DNA of 64,000 nt, taken from assembly GCA_021442155.1 (NCBI GenBank), contig CM038216.1:153537009-153601008 (forward strand), read 5' to 3'. Under the pieces are notes generated by a model. The model had not been told where the DNA came from. It searched no databases and was given only the letters and a program-made list of their open reading frames with translations. The stretch comes from Cymbidium sinense (taxonomy: Eukaryota > Streptophyta > Magnoliopsida > Asparagales > Orchidaceae). The position numbers and the translations under genes were made by a program. Shown here piece by piece: positions 22,591 to 34,100 of this stretch (the stretch's first letter is position 1; each line of letters opens with the position of its first letter).

Positions 22591-23440
22591 TCACCAAATA
22601 CTGCTTGATATCTTCAATGACATGCTGACACTTGTTATCCCACTTGATGTTTTGACAAGTGCTAAAAATGGATTGCATCTCCCTGATAGGTTGGAAATAA
22701 AGCATCTTAGATACGCCAACCATCCTTGGAAAGATCTGAGTTGAGTTAAACTTTTAGGAGGTGGCATTTCTAAGATAACTTTGATCTTTCGATCTATTTC
22801 TATTCCCATGTCGACAACAAACCCAAAGGAATTTTCCTAAAGCTACTCAATGTACACTTGTGGGATTCATTTTTTGAGGTTATATTGTCTTAACCATTCA
22901 AAACTACTCTCAAGTCAAAGAGATGATTTTCTTTTCTCTCGCTTTGACTTGATCATCAATATAGCACTCAACCTAATGATGGATGAGTTCGTTGAAGATG
23001 AGTCATGGCTGCTATGTAGCACCAATATTTTAAGGAAAGGCATGACCTTATAATAATAGATTTCAATCGAAGGTTTGAAAAGTAGTGTTTCTTTCATCCT
23101 CGGGGGCCATCTTGATTTGGTTACTACATGAGATGAGGCGATGTCTACCATTAGTTCTAGTATAACAAGAGGAAACTCATCTTTAAGACATGCCTTATTT
23201 AAGTCCCTAAATCCATGAATGAATTTTTCTTCTTCTTAATTGGGCGACACTAGCTAACCAGGTAGGTATTTTTCTTCCAAGAAATCAAGATCGATCAATT
23301 TCTTGATTTAAATGACGTTCAATCTCTAATCGCATGTGTCTAGGAGCTTGCTTAATAGGGTTAGCGGTCTATGCTAGTTTGTGACTCGAGATAATATGGG
23401 CATCTCTTCATAACTCCATGCAAAGCCCTTAAACTCCCAA
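22560..23440 (-). pseudogene. Reverse transcriptase (E2), broken
   Basis: This is the polymerase of the element. The minus strand starts near 23440 with an EFKGFAWSYEEMP stretch, then IKQAPRHMRLEIE-like residues, a YYYKVMPF segment, the catalytic YIDD box at 22952-22963 (in a frame different from the flanks), and GIEIDRKIKVILEMPPPKSL with the following QLRSFQGWLAYLRCFI-NLSGRC segment at 22809-22591. Frameshifts separate all blocks. The catalytic YIDD residues are themselves kept. The order and wording match the E4 RT at 57360-58335. Confidence 0.9.
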
Positions 23441-24255
23441 TAGCCTAACTAAGTCATTGGTTTCTTCTTCATTCAATGAACTAATGTATGTCGGTGGATT
23501 TTCTTTATTTCGAGGTTGATTTCTTTAACCTTGTCAATTATTGAATGGATCTCCTCTTTAAATTCTAGTGGTGCATCTTTGATTTAGAGATTATCTAAAT
23601 CATCTGAAGTTTCTAAACACACATCCTCGTAAGAGTTACTGTGATTTGAGAAGAACCTATTAGACTCCAAATAATTGGTGACAACTAAGAAGTAATCATT
23701 ATCATCGATTGGACTCACTATACCGAATCTAGTCCTGATTTTGATTGTGCATCCCTGCCTATGTTGTTCAATAGCTATTCAAAGTATTTTGACCTGTGCT
23801 TAGACCATGTATAAGGAGTCAAACCTTTCTTTGCAAGATTAAAACACAAGGTGAGTAATTCCATTAATTCTTTATATAGATTATCCTCAAGTTCTACATC
23901 AACTTCAGGACTTGAGGATGATGATCCCAATATGAATCTCTTCGGTTTCACATCAATGGAAGATTTAGGGGCTTCCTTAACTACTAAATCTTCAACTTTT
24001 TGAGATGAAAGTGAGATTAGACTAAGGTTCCCAACTATCGTATGATAGTTTCACATAAATTTGATTCGAATGCATTCATGCTTTGTTTGGAGGCCTGGTC
24101 TTCATCACTGTCCGGCTTGAGTGTCACCTCCAATGAAACCTGCTGAGAGGGGTTGGCTGGTATGCTAATCATATTAGACTCATCCTCCGAGCAAGATTTC
24201 AAGTCTATGTGAATAGTAAGGGTACTCCTATGAACTGGAACATAACTCCTATTAG
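23441..24255 (-). pseudogene. Polyprotein linker between protease and RT (E2)
   Basis: About 800 bp with no known domain and no long open frame on the minus strand. In Tat-like elements this spacer is variable. E4 has the equivalent at 56535-57300, acidic and Lys-rich. Confidence 0.5.
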
Positions 24256-24379
24256 CTGATGGCCAACCAGGGTCTTCCCTCCCTACCGCCCTATTTCCGC
24301 CTCCCCGGTGGAGGTCAAGTCATCCTACCCACATGTCCATATGATGGAATGAACTGTGGGTGGAATGTGATATGTGACT

Positions 24380-25215
24380 CTATTTCTTCCTCAATTTCCC
24401 TTTCTCGTTCACTTGGATTTTCATATTTCTTTTCTTTTTCTTTCTATTTTTCTTTTTTTTTGTTTCTTTTGCATTTGAATTTGAATTTTGACCAAGTTCA
24501 TGAGAAAAGGTGTTTTGAGAAAGATAGTAGGTCGCATCCTCATATATCTCAACCTCTCTGATTGAAAATGGCTTTTCATCACCTTTAACATAATATTCAA
24601 TTCCATCCTTTCTGGACTTGATGCACTGATGGAGGGAGGATGGAATCATCTTGTTCTAATGTATCCAAGGCCTACCGAGCAAAGCAGTGAATGAAGTATT
24701 CGAATCAATGATATAAAACTTGGCTTCAGTCTTCCATTCACTATCTCCATAGGTAACACTATGGAACCTAAAGCCCTCTCGCCTTGTTCATTGAATCCTC
24801 TCAACATCATCCGATCTCCTCGGAGTGTGGAGATGTTGATCCTCAAATAGGTAAGGGTCTTTTGACTCATAATGTTCACCGATGCACTTGGATCAACAAG
24901 AACCCTAGAAAGTCTAAATCTGCCCATGCCCACTGTAATGTAGAGGGGATGGTTGTGCTCCATGTCTCCCAGAAGAAAAGAGTCTTCATCTGTGAAGGTG
25001 ATCCCTGAGCTTCTCTGGAATAATGTGCCTCTTCTCCAACAGTAATCAGCTGAGCTAAGCATATCTCTGGATCAACGAGAGCCTTGATTAATGATTCTCT
25101 CATCTCTCTGGATAAGATAAGGGCATCATATATGCTTAACTTAGATGGCAACTTTCTTAAGTGAGAGAGGACATTGTAATCCACCTTGGGCTGATCCTCC
25201 ACAAGCATATCCAAG
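24380..25215 (-). pseudogene. Aspartic protease region (E2), frameshifted
   Basis: Minus strand, in order: a VDYNVLSHLRKLPSKLSIYD lead (25190-25100), also found before the E4 protease; ITFTDEDSFLLGDMEHNHPL; YITVGMGRFRLSRVLVD followed by PSASVNIM, where the active site reads D-P-S rather than D-S/T-G; RGFNEQGERALGSI; then in another frame a TSFTALLGRPWIH segment (about 24720-24660), the conserved second half of the protease; and MIPSSLHQCIKSRKDG downstream. It would cut the Gag-Pol polyprotein. The altered active site and frameshifts make it inactive as read. Confidence 0.9.
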
Positions 25216-26440
25216 GGTGGAGCATCCTATGGAGGGGCTTCTCGATCATCTGAACCAATGACTTGTTTCCCTCTATCTTGAGGTGCTGCCCTAAGAGGTA
25301 GAACCTTGCCACTATGGAGGTTGACTTGTGATCTCGGTGTTAGTGGGAGGTTCTACCCACTCGTGCTCACCTAGCTTCTCCTATGGGACCCTAATCGATG
25401 ATTCCAAGTCTATCTCAAGAGGTGAACCCATAGTATTCAGAGAAGGAAAGTCCAACTCTGAATCAGAAAGAGGAAGATCAGAATTATTATAATTATTGTT
25501 TAGACTTGAAGAGTTTTCATTAGGAGTAGATTTAGACAACCCCTCCGAACTGACACTAATATAATTCAAGCTAGCTTTATTCCTTGATTTCTTGGGTTTT
25601 CAAGGGGGTATATAGTAGAATTCAAGTAAAATAAGTGGGGTAAGGGATTTCATGCCCTCATCCGTCGATACAAGATGTCTACTAGAGGAAGAGCTAGGTA
25701 GAGGTGACCGATGTAGTATACAACCTAGATGGAGACTGACTTGATCGGCGGCTACTTGGCTATCCTGGCGGTATGGGTCGCTATCGCTCCGAGCTCCTAC
25801 CTTCCCTGAGTTATCTTGGACAACTTGCAAACCTTCTTGATGTTAGAGGTTCGAGCTTGCATGGAAAGTTTCTTAATTTTGACATAATCTTCTTAGAGGT
25901 TCAAGATAAGGAGATATCCCAACCTTCTTTGGTTTTGGAAGGATCACAAGTATCCCCAAGGATTACCCTAATAGAACTGGATGGTTGTTCCACAAGGTAT
26001 TCCTTTGGGATAACTATATCACGGTCTTGAAGCTATGTTCAGGCTAGTCCTTGAATGTAAAGCAATCCTCCAAAATATTACCTAACATGCAATGGTAGGG
26101 CAAAAGTTAGGATCATTGCTCTTTCCCACTTCCTCTGGCCTTCTAGGTTTGGGTAGCTAGAAATCAAGTTTCTTTAAGAGATTCTTAAAGATCTTCCAAA
26201 TTACCTCCCTCTTTAATGAATATGGTTTGTTTAGTTTATCATAAGAGTAGGTGGACCATAGCTACCTAGCGGTGGATATGTGTACCGCTGCTGCTATGGA
26301 TATGGCTGAGGAGGAGGCGCAGCCATGGAGTATGCTAGGATGGCCTTGGTGGTGGTAGAGGAGTGACGGTTGTAGAGTGAGGTCTCATACTACCTATGGC
26401 CGCCTATTTCCTTCACTCTGTCCTTCTTTTTTCTTCTCAT
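25216..26440 (-). pseudogene. Gag C-terminal part and Gag-protease spacer (E2)
   Basis: On the minus strand near 26210-26040, scraps read LPKPRRPEEVGKSNDPNFCP and later DCFTFKD-like residues. This corresponds to the zinc-knuckle-like C..H..H..C region of E4 Gag (near 54710-54800), but the second half of the knuckle is frameshifted. The remainder (25215-25900) is Ser/Pro/Asp-rich, for example the open stretch 25569-25381, with no domain. Confidence 0.65.
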
Positions 26441-27240
26441 AAGTTTTATACGCTTGCTTTGTAGATTGATGAAAAGGCAACTGGCTTTTCTCCTTGTAAG
26501 CTAGCCGCCTTGTTGATTAGCTTCGCAAATATTTTGATGGTGAAACCTTTGAGCATGAAGGCGATCATGCCATGGATATTCTTAGGTAGAATCTCAATGG
26601 CATGTTGCTCAGATAGCTGTTGTTCACATTTCATACTCAAATTATGCCATCTGAGAATATATTCAACAAAGGACTCACCATGTCATTGTTGAGCCATAAC
26701 GAGATTGCTAACAGTCACCCTCTGCTGGGCTCCAGCAAATCTCTTAATGAAGAGTTGCTTCAACTCAGCAAAAGTCTTCACTAAACTGTTGGGAAGTTCA
26801 ACATACCAATCAAAGGCTATACATGCTAAGCTACTAACAAAGAGACGGAAGAGTAAAGCATCACTGCCACGCATTGCAATAACTAGCCCTGAAATGCACT
26901 ATGTGCTGCCTTGGGTTCCCGCTGCCATCGAAGCTCTTGAAGGAAGGTGGCACGAAACCCTTAGGATATTTGATGGCATCGAATTCTTCTAGGTAGGGTC
27001 TACCCTTTAGAATCGATGATCCTCCTCAAGCTTGAGCCAACACTTCTCTCACTTGTTGCTCAACCATGGTTTTGATATCTTTTTCCTGTATGTAGGTAGT
27101 ATCTACTACCTTTCTATACAAAGTGGTGCTGCCCTGCTCTACTGGAGGTAAAGTCTTAGCTGGATCCAAGACATGCACCAACTTTGGCTAACTAGTCTCG
27201 GCTATAATAGGATGAACTATCAGGGCTTGGTTCCGAAGTG
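26440..27240 (-). pseudogene. Gag capsid core (E2), frameshifted
   Basis: Gag forms the virus-like particle. Minus strand in order: KTMVEQQVREVLAQA; GRPYLEEFDAIKYPKGF; FDGSGNPRQHIVHF; a +1 shift near 26880; CIAFDWYVELPNSLVKTFAE and LKQLFIKRFAGAQQRVTVSN (26820-26690); one stop; then MKCEQQLSEQHAIEILPKNI and HGMIAFMLKGFTIKIF (26640-26500). This is the standard Ty3/gypsy Gag central domain. E4 carries the same blocks at 53880-54250. Confidence 0.92.
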
Positions 27241-28980
27241 CCAAGACTACTGCTAAAAAATCCTCAAGCTGGTTCCCCATCCTATCTATTTGTTGATCCT
27301 TTTGATTTAATTGCTGACGAAGGTGTTGGGTCAAGTAGGTTGTGTCTTCCTACTCAACCACATCACCTTCCAAAGTCTATTGATCACACAGAAGAGAACC
27401 CATGGTGTCTACCATGTGAACTCCTACAAATCCTCTAACAGAACATCCTCATTATGATTAAAATTGACATTTTCATCCTCCAAATCATACCAGGCATATC
27501 CTAAGATTTTCTTCTTCTCCACTAGATACTGTGCTACAATGTCATCTAGGGATTGGTCTAGTTGAACAGTACAAAAGATTGGTGTTGACAAGTAGTAGGA
27601 TCACTATCATAAACAGATAGACTTTTGACCTCTACCGCCGAGAGATAACCTATGAGGCTATGCTCAAGATACATGCTCCTACCATCATTGATTGAGTAGT
27701 ATTCTAGGGAGAATCTATGGTCATGGGCATGACTGAACTATCTCCTCCTCCCTCTACTGTTGTAATCTACATAGCCTACTAAGGTGGTGATGGTGATGGG
27801 ACAACTATAATACTGAGGTCATTCTTCCTCACCACAACTAAGGAAGGTCGAGATAGCTCCTCCTGACGTGTAGATGGAATGAGATCTCTTGGTATCCATC
27901 ACGCGGTTCTCTTCCTGATGCGGCCTTCATGGCCTTTGCTGAAATGGTAGATGCTAGAACATGTACGAGAGACGGTGGATGTGGGGTAGAGCAATGTGGT
28001 GGAGGCACCACCAACTCTCTCTGAATAGGAGCTCCTCTTCTGTGATGAGTAGTCCCCGTCATTAAGATGCTGTCAGTATGATCGACGTGGGTAGCATGCC
28101 GATCGAGAAAGTCCACAAGTGTGGAGGCTTGACATCTCTATACCTCCCCCCTAGTAACATGAACTAAGTGCCTCTAGTCCTCTCTCCCCTATTCTATCTG
28201 CCCACACTATGGGGGAAAACTAATCTCAAATCAAATTGAGCCTCGGACTCCGATTGTCCATAGGCTCCACTCGAAGAGAAGAACCACACCAGATACACCT
28301 CCTCCTCTCACTAGGAGCTTGAAAATGATCAAGCGAGGTGAAGCTGAAATCCTCCTAACATCCTCTCTATCAGAACAAGAGAGAGGGTGAAACCTATTCT
28401 CTGTAATGAGAGGAAACACAACCCTAAGTGACTCCTCCATGACAACTTGAGAAATTGCCTCGAACTTCCTCGGGATGCGAGTGCGATACTGCTTGATCAT
28501 GTTGTTCTTATTTCGGCACTGAGTCCTAGTAGGTCGAGCAATATGGGAACTAGACCTAATCTCGAAGGAAGAGGAGATAATCCCTAGAATCAGGGGAGCC
28601 TTCGCCTTGGAAGGTGCCAATGAGTGGGTGTTAGCCCGCACTAGGGCAGCAAGGGGAACAACGATGCACTGGCGTTGGCTCTGGCACTAATCGCTACTGC
28701 TGTGCAAATTGCCATAGTCTTCCTCTTCAATGAGAGAATCTCAGAATCAGATGGTAACTCAACCTAGATGATCAGCTCCTGCCTGATCACCACGCTTCTG
28801 CTGACTATCGCAAGGGGGGTTCCCTCACATGTAATCCAAGCCCCTTCAAAGCCTCAGCCAAAGTAGATGAGGTGGGCATAGTAAGATCATGGAAGGTTGG
28901 CCTGATCCAAGGCCAAATCCATCCCATGAGGAAATGTGAAGACATATCTCTGTGTTGTCATTGAACTGAACTGACTAAAC
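27241..28980 (-). pseudogene. Probable Gag N-terminal region (E2), decayed
   Basis: Upstream of the capsid core, the minus strand holds several short open stretches (for example 28641-28231 and 28116-27838). They are rich in Ser, Arg and Pro and show no known domain. A possible start is the ATG at about 28953, which opens an MSSHFLMGW reading frame and breaks after roughly 45 codons. By position this is the variable Gag N-terminus, or a separate 5' ORF of the kind Ogre elements carry. I cannot choose between these. Confidence 0.5.
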
Positions 28981-31095
28981 TAAAAACTGACTGAAAGCTT
29001 ATTGAAAGTTTGCATTGTTGAAAAATAAGTTTGAATTAGATATCAGCTTTGTTGATTTTTGAATTTTGATTTAGAATTTGAACCCACACTCAACAACTTG
29101 AAAGTGGGCTCAAATGAATTTAGAAGAGAGATTTTGGAGTTGATTGGAAAGGAGATGTTTGAATGTAGAATCCATTTTCAACAAATTTGTGTTGAAAATG
29201 GGTTCAAATATTTTGAAGAGATTGATGCTTCCATAGGTTCATATTGATTTAATTTTTGATTTGAGGATATTTAAATATTTGAGTATGTTAAAGTGCTGGT
29301 TCATATTTTATTTTAATTTTTTTGAGTTTGGGGACCCTTTATTTAACAGTATGTTAAAGTAAAGGGTCAATTGATTTTGTTTTGATTTGTGATTTTTGAA
29401 ATTTACTCACTTGGCAAATTTAAGTGTGCTGAGTGAGGTGTTCAAAAATAATTTTTTTCTTTTGCTTATTTGTGAATCATGTTTGGATTTGAAAAATAGA
29501 ATCTTCACTTTAGCAAAATTGGGTATGTTAAATGAAGATTCTAAATGTTTTGTTATTTTTGAAAAGAGGATCTTTACTTTGCAAATTTAGGTATGCTAAA
29601 TAAAGGATCCATGTGTTTTGTATTTTGATGATTTTAAAAGATACGATTCTTAGAAAATTTAAGTATGCTAAGAAAATCCAAATGTGATTGATTTTGTTCT
29701 TTTGATTTTAAAAAGAGGATTTCTTCTTAGCAAATTTAGATATGCTAAATAGAAAATCCAAATGGGTTTCGTTTTTTTGTGGTTTTGATTTAGAAAAGAG
29801 ATTCTTAACAAATTTAGGCATCCTAAAGAAATTCAAATGTGTTTCATGTTTTTGTGCTTTTGATTTTGAAAAGTGGATCTTCACTTAGCAAATTTGGGTA
29901 TGCTAAACGAAAGATCCAAATGTTGTTTGAATTTTTGATTTTGAAAAGTGGATCTCACTTAGCAAATTTGGGTATGCTAAATGAAAGATCCAAATGTTAT
30001 TTGAATTTTTAATTTTGAAAAGTGGATCTTCACTTAGCAAATTTGGGTATGCTAAATGAAAGATCCAAATGTTGTTTGAATTTTTTATTTTGAAAAGTGG
30101 ATCTTCACTTAGAAATTTAAGTATGCTAAATGAGAGAACCAAATGTTGTTTGAATTTTTAATTTTGAAAAGTGGATCTTCATTTAGCAAATTTGGATATG
30201 CTAAATGAAAATTCCAAATATGTTTCATTTTTGAAAAGATGGTTATTGGTTTTGTTTTGAAAATGAAATCTTCATTCAATAAATTGAATGAGGATGTTCA
30301 TTTATGCTTTTTCAAAATATGATTGTTGATTTTGATTTTTAAAAATGATTGTTGATTTTGATTTTTGAAAATAAAATCTTCATTCAATAAACTGAATGAA
30401 GATGTTCATTTGGTGCTTTTGAAAAATATGATTTTGGGATTTTATTTTTAAGATTAAAGTCTGTATCAAAATAAATTGAGTGAATAAGTTCATTTGTGCT
30501 TTTTGAAAATATGATTATTGGAATTTTATTTTTGAAAAGAAATGTTGATTTTATTTTTGAAAATGTGATTGTTCTTTTTTTTTAAAAATGAAATTTTCAT
30601 TTAACAAATTGGATGAAGATGTTCATTAATGCTTTTTTTTTTGGAAACATGACTGTTGGAATTTTATTTTCGGAAATGATCCTACATATAACAATCATGA
30701 AGGTTGTTAGATGAGGGTGATTTTTGTGCAAATATTTTATTATGTGCATTTTGAAAAAGTGCTTTTTGGAAATTGATGTTTTTTTATAAAGGATTTATTT
30801 TTCTTTTCTTTATTTTTGAATGAACCTTTCCTTATCATAAAAATGATAAGGAGAAAGTCTTTAGTTATTTCTTTTTATTAGATTTTTATTTTCACCCATT
30901 GGAGAACCCAACAGGGGTTTTAAGACCCACACAGAGTGAGGTCCTAAAACTTAAAGATGTTGGCTAGTTTAGCTTAAGGATGAAAAAAAAAACTAAGTGC
31001 CAAAGAAAAAGAAAGATAGTCTTGGATTCATATATAATACAAATCCACTATCAATACTTGGAGATAATGATCATTTACCAAAGATGGAGAGAGGA
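28981..31095 (-). repeat. E2 5' UTR with tandem repeats of about 75 bp
   Basis: The phrase TTAGCAAATTTGGGTATGCT followed by AAATGAAAGATCC recurs about every 73-80 bp. Copies lie near 29341, 29523, 29591, 29665, 29738, 29818, 29899, 29970, 30047, 30120 and 30196; more diverged ones run to about 30620. Nearer the LTR (30890-31095) is a conserved single-copy stretch starting GGAGAACCCAACAGGGGTTT. The same array and stretch follow the E1 LTR (38930-40580), so the arrangement belongs to the family. The ORF at 30142-29903 is an artefact of the repeat. Confidence 0.88.
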
Positions 31096-31097
31096 AC

Positions 31098-31117
31098 CTT
31101 CCATAGCGGAGTCACTA
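31098..31117 (-). other. Primer-binding site of E2
   Basis: The minus strand reads TAGTGACTCCGCTATGGAAG, after a GATTTT spacer from the LTR end. The matching E4 site is TGGAGACTCCGCTGGGGAC and the E1 site TGGCAATTCCGTTGGAGA. This consensus is the type reported for Tat/Ogre elements as complementary to an Arg tRNA; the tRNA identity is from memory of the family, not checked. Its position fixes the LTR boundary at 31124. Confidence 0.8.
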
Positions 31118-31123
31118 AAAATC

Positions 31124-34100
31124 GGTGGTGAAATTTTATATCTCCACCTTCATCTATCCCTTTGGAAAAAGAGAGGATATACGCCTTTATGTGGGACACC
31201 ATGTAGATCCACAGATGTTCTTATTAGAATGATCGGGTATGATATTGAGGAATGGTGTACTATCTTGATAGATAGAAGTCACCACCCTACAATGGACCTA
31301 ATCACCTAAATAAGGACTCCTAAGGACTATGGGTCTTCGGAATGTACTAGAGATTCTTCCCATACTTTACATGAAAAATTAAAGGAGGGTTTATTTTAAA
31401 CTAGGTTCAAGTTCTCATAGGCAAGTCCCCATAGTTAATTACATCTAAGGAACAAGATTCCTTAAGAATACTCTCAATTAAGGTAAATGATCATTGTCTC
31501 CAAAGATTTCAAAGATATGACTAGCAATCAATTGGTTTATTTTTAGAAGATCAAGTGGGATTGATTAAGAGGAGGGATTTATTATCAAAGCCAAAGGAAG
31601 ATAAGTAGGGGATGCTTATGATACCAGGAAGCCTAATAAGCATCCCAAAATATCCTATAGTTGGGCTTTATATTTTTGAAGTTGAGGAAAATTAGTTGTT
31701 TAAGTTGAATTTTTGTTACAAATCTAGGACTTATGATTCCACAACACTAAATCGTGAAAATGCCTAAGAAGTGAGGATTTATGCTTGTAGCCCGCAAAGG
31801 GAAGTAGCACCCTTTGAACTTAAATCTAGGGAGCTTTGGCAAGGGTCAAAACACGACCTAAATCTAAGATGAAAATATGTATTTGGTTCACCTCCATAAG
31901 AGAGGATAAACCACCCCATTGTTAGGACTTACAACCACCTAGGGGTGGCCACCAACTAACTCTTCCTATGATTTTAAATACATGTAGGCAAGTCATATAC
32001 TTTTACAAGATAGCTTAGCTGTTGTTTGTTTATAAAGAGACTAAGTCCTTAAACACACTTCCTAAGAGACTAGAACATATAGGACATGATTTAATGGCTT
32101 AAATCTAATACAAATTTTGTTACATTTTATTTTTATTTTTGGATTATTGATTTGACACATGCTTGTAAGATTCATATGCCTAATGCATGAGAAATTAAAT
32201 TATAGGCCAAAATCAGCAAGAAAGGATGTTTGTTTCCACCATGGCTCTTAAAGGTCAGGCCAAGTTCTCTAGCACAGGTGTAAGCCCTCCAAGTCAAGAG
32301 TGAAGTAATATACTTTTTATGCATGATGTGAAAATGAAAATATAACATCCAGCTAAGGGGTTGCTAAATCTTTTATCTTGCTTTATAGCCTAAGCTTTAG
32401 ATGAGGTTATGAGTTATTTAATTTTAAATTTTGAGTTGATTAATTGGATAGAATTTATTTTTTTCTTAGAGCCTAATCGTCATTTAGATCATACATCAAA
32501 GCAAGAAAGAAACTAGAAAAATATGTCATCTTAATGCACACGCTAAACAAACACCAATCAATTTATAAAACTAGCACAAAAGAATAAGAGGCCTTTTATG
32601 GTGGGGCTCCACTGCACAAACCCGAAAGAAAATTGGGTAGTCGAGCTCTACCCTTATACAACCAGTTACAAATGAATTAATTACAATCAAGAAGGAATTC
32701 ATGTTATGGTCTTTCTTCATTCTTATTCTTCTTTCTTCTTTCTTCTTTCTTCTTTCTCCTTTCTTCTTTCTTCTTTTGGTTGGTTGGAATGTGGTTGCTC
32801 CAAAGGCTTCACATGGTACATAAGATATAGTCTTATGACCAATGTTCATCCTAATCCTCTATAATAATCATTCCAAATTTTAATTTGCAAAATTACATGA
32901 AAATGGGAAAAAGTAAATCTAACTAACACAAACAAAATAAAGATTAGCTAAATAAAACCAAACAACCCAAAGCATGTAATTGGACTTAGCACCCCACACA
33001 TGGGTAACCAAGTCCACTGCCTATTTTAGATTATGCTTAGGGGTATAGGCAACCTGTATAGCAAAAGTAATTATATTTTTATTACAATGCCTCATAAGCA
33101 CAATCTCCTGCAGAAGATAATGATTAGACTAAGATTATCCTACCATTCAGTCTACACACATACACCCTAACATCTAGACTAAAATATCACAACACAAAAT
33201 AAAAGCAAACATCAAACCATGCATCGCCCTAACATAGGACTAGAAATGGTGACTTAGCCTAATCTATGTGCCTTATAAGGTTTATGTGGTATGCTTAATT
33301 AGGCTTTAAGGTTGAAATTTTTTAAGTATGAAAAATGTTCAACTTAGAGGGTGATTTCATTTAAATGATTTAGTTTATTTGGTTGATTTTATTTTTATTA
33401 TTTGCTTTTAGTTTGAAATGAACCTACAATTAATTACTAAAAGTTACAAAGAGAGGAAAAGAGAAGAAAACTTCTCTTTCCTCCCTACCTTAAGTAATTT
33501 CTAAGATAGATTCATTAATGACTTTTTTTAGTGAATATTTTATTATGTGTTTTAATTAATCATAAGTTTAGATTTTTCCTAAACAAACCTATTCAAAGAG
33601 AAAGCATTTTAAGATTAAGAAAAATGAATTACTATTACAAAACATACAACACTTTATTCTTTCCAACATGTGTAAGATGCATATGGATGGATCTTAAGCA
33701 TATCTATACATACAAATGCAAATATTTAGCACACCTTCATGATTAATGCTAAGAGATATTACTTAAAAAGATTTGGATGCTTCATGATGTATGATTTTGT
33801 TAAGTAGAAAAAGAGAGATTCTCTTATCCATTTTCATATGCACATTTACAAGTATGAAAGATATAACTGAGTACGACGCCATTATTTTCTACACCAAGGA
33901 TGTAAGGTACAAGACCTACTTAGGGCTACTTAAAGCTTTGCAACCCTGGGGTGTCCAAACTAATATACCACTTTTCTTAAATACATGTGCATGTACAAAA
34001 AGAAATACATGGAGGGGGAATTATGCAAAGGTTTGTATTTGTTTGATTTTGGTTTGATTGTTTAGTTTACATGTGTGATGTGGAGTTCCTTCTTAAGTCA

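Noticed and set aside
28231..28641. 136-codon minus-strand ORF as an independent host gene
   Set aside because: It lies in line with the E2 gag and has no host-protein signature; it is better read as part of the decayed Gag N-terminus.
29903..30142. Minus-strand ORF with internally repeated protein sequence
   Set aside because: It is simply the translation of the 75-bp tandem repeat in the E2 5' UTR.
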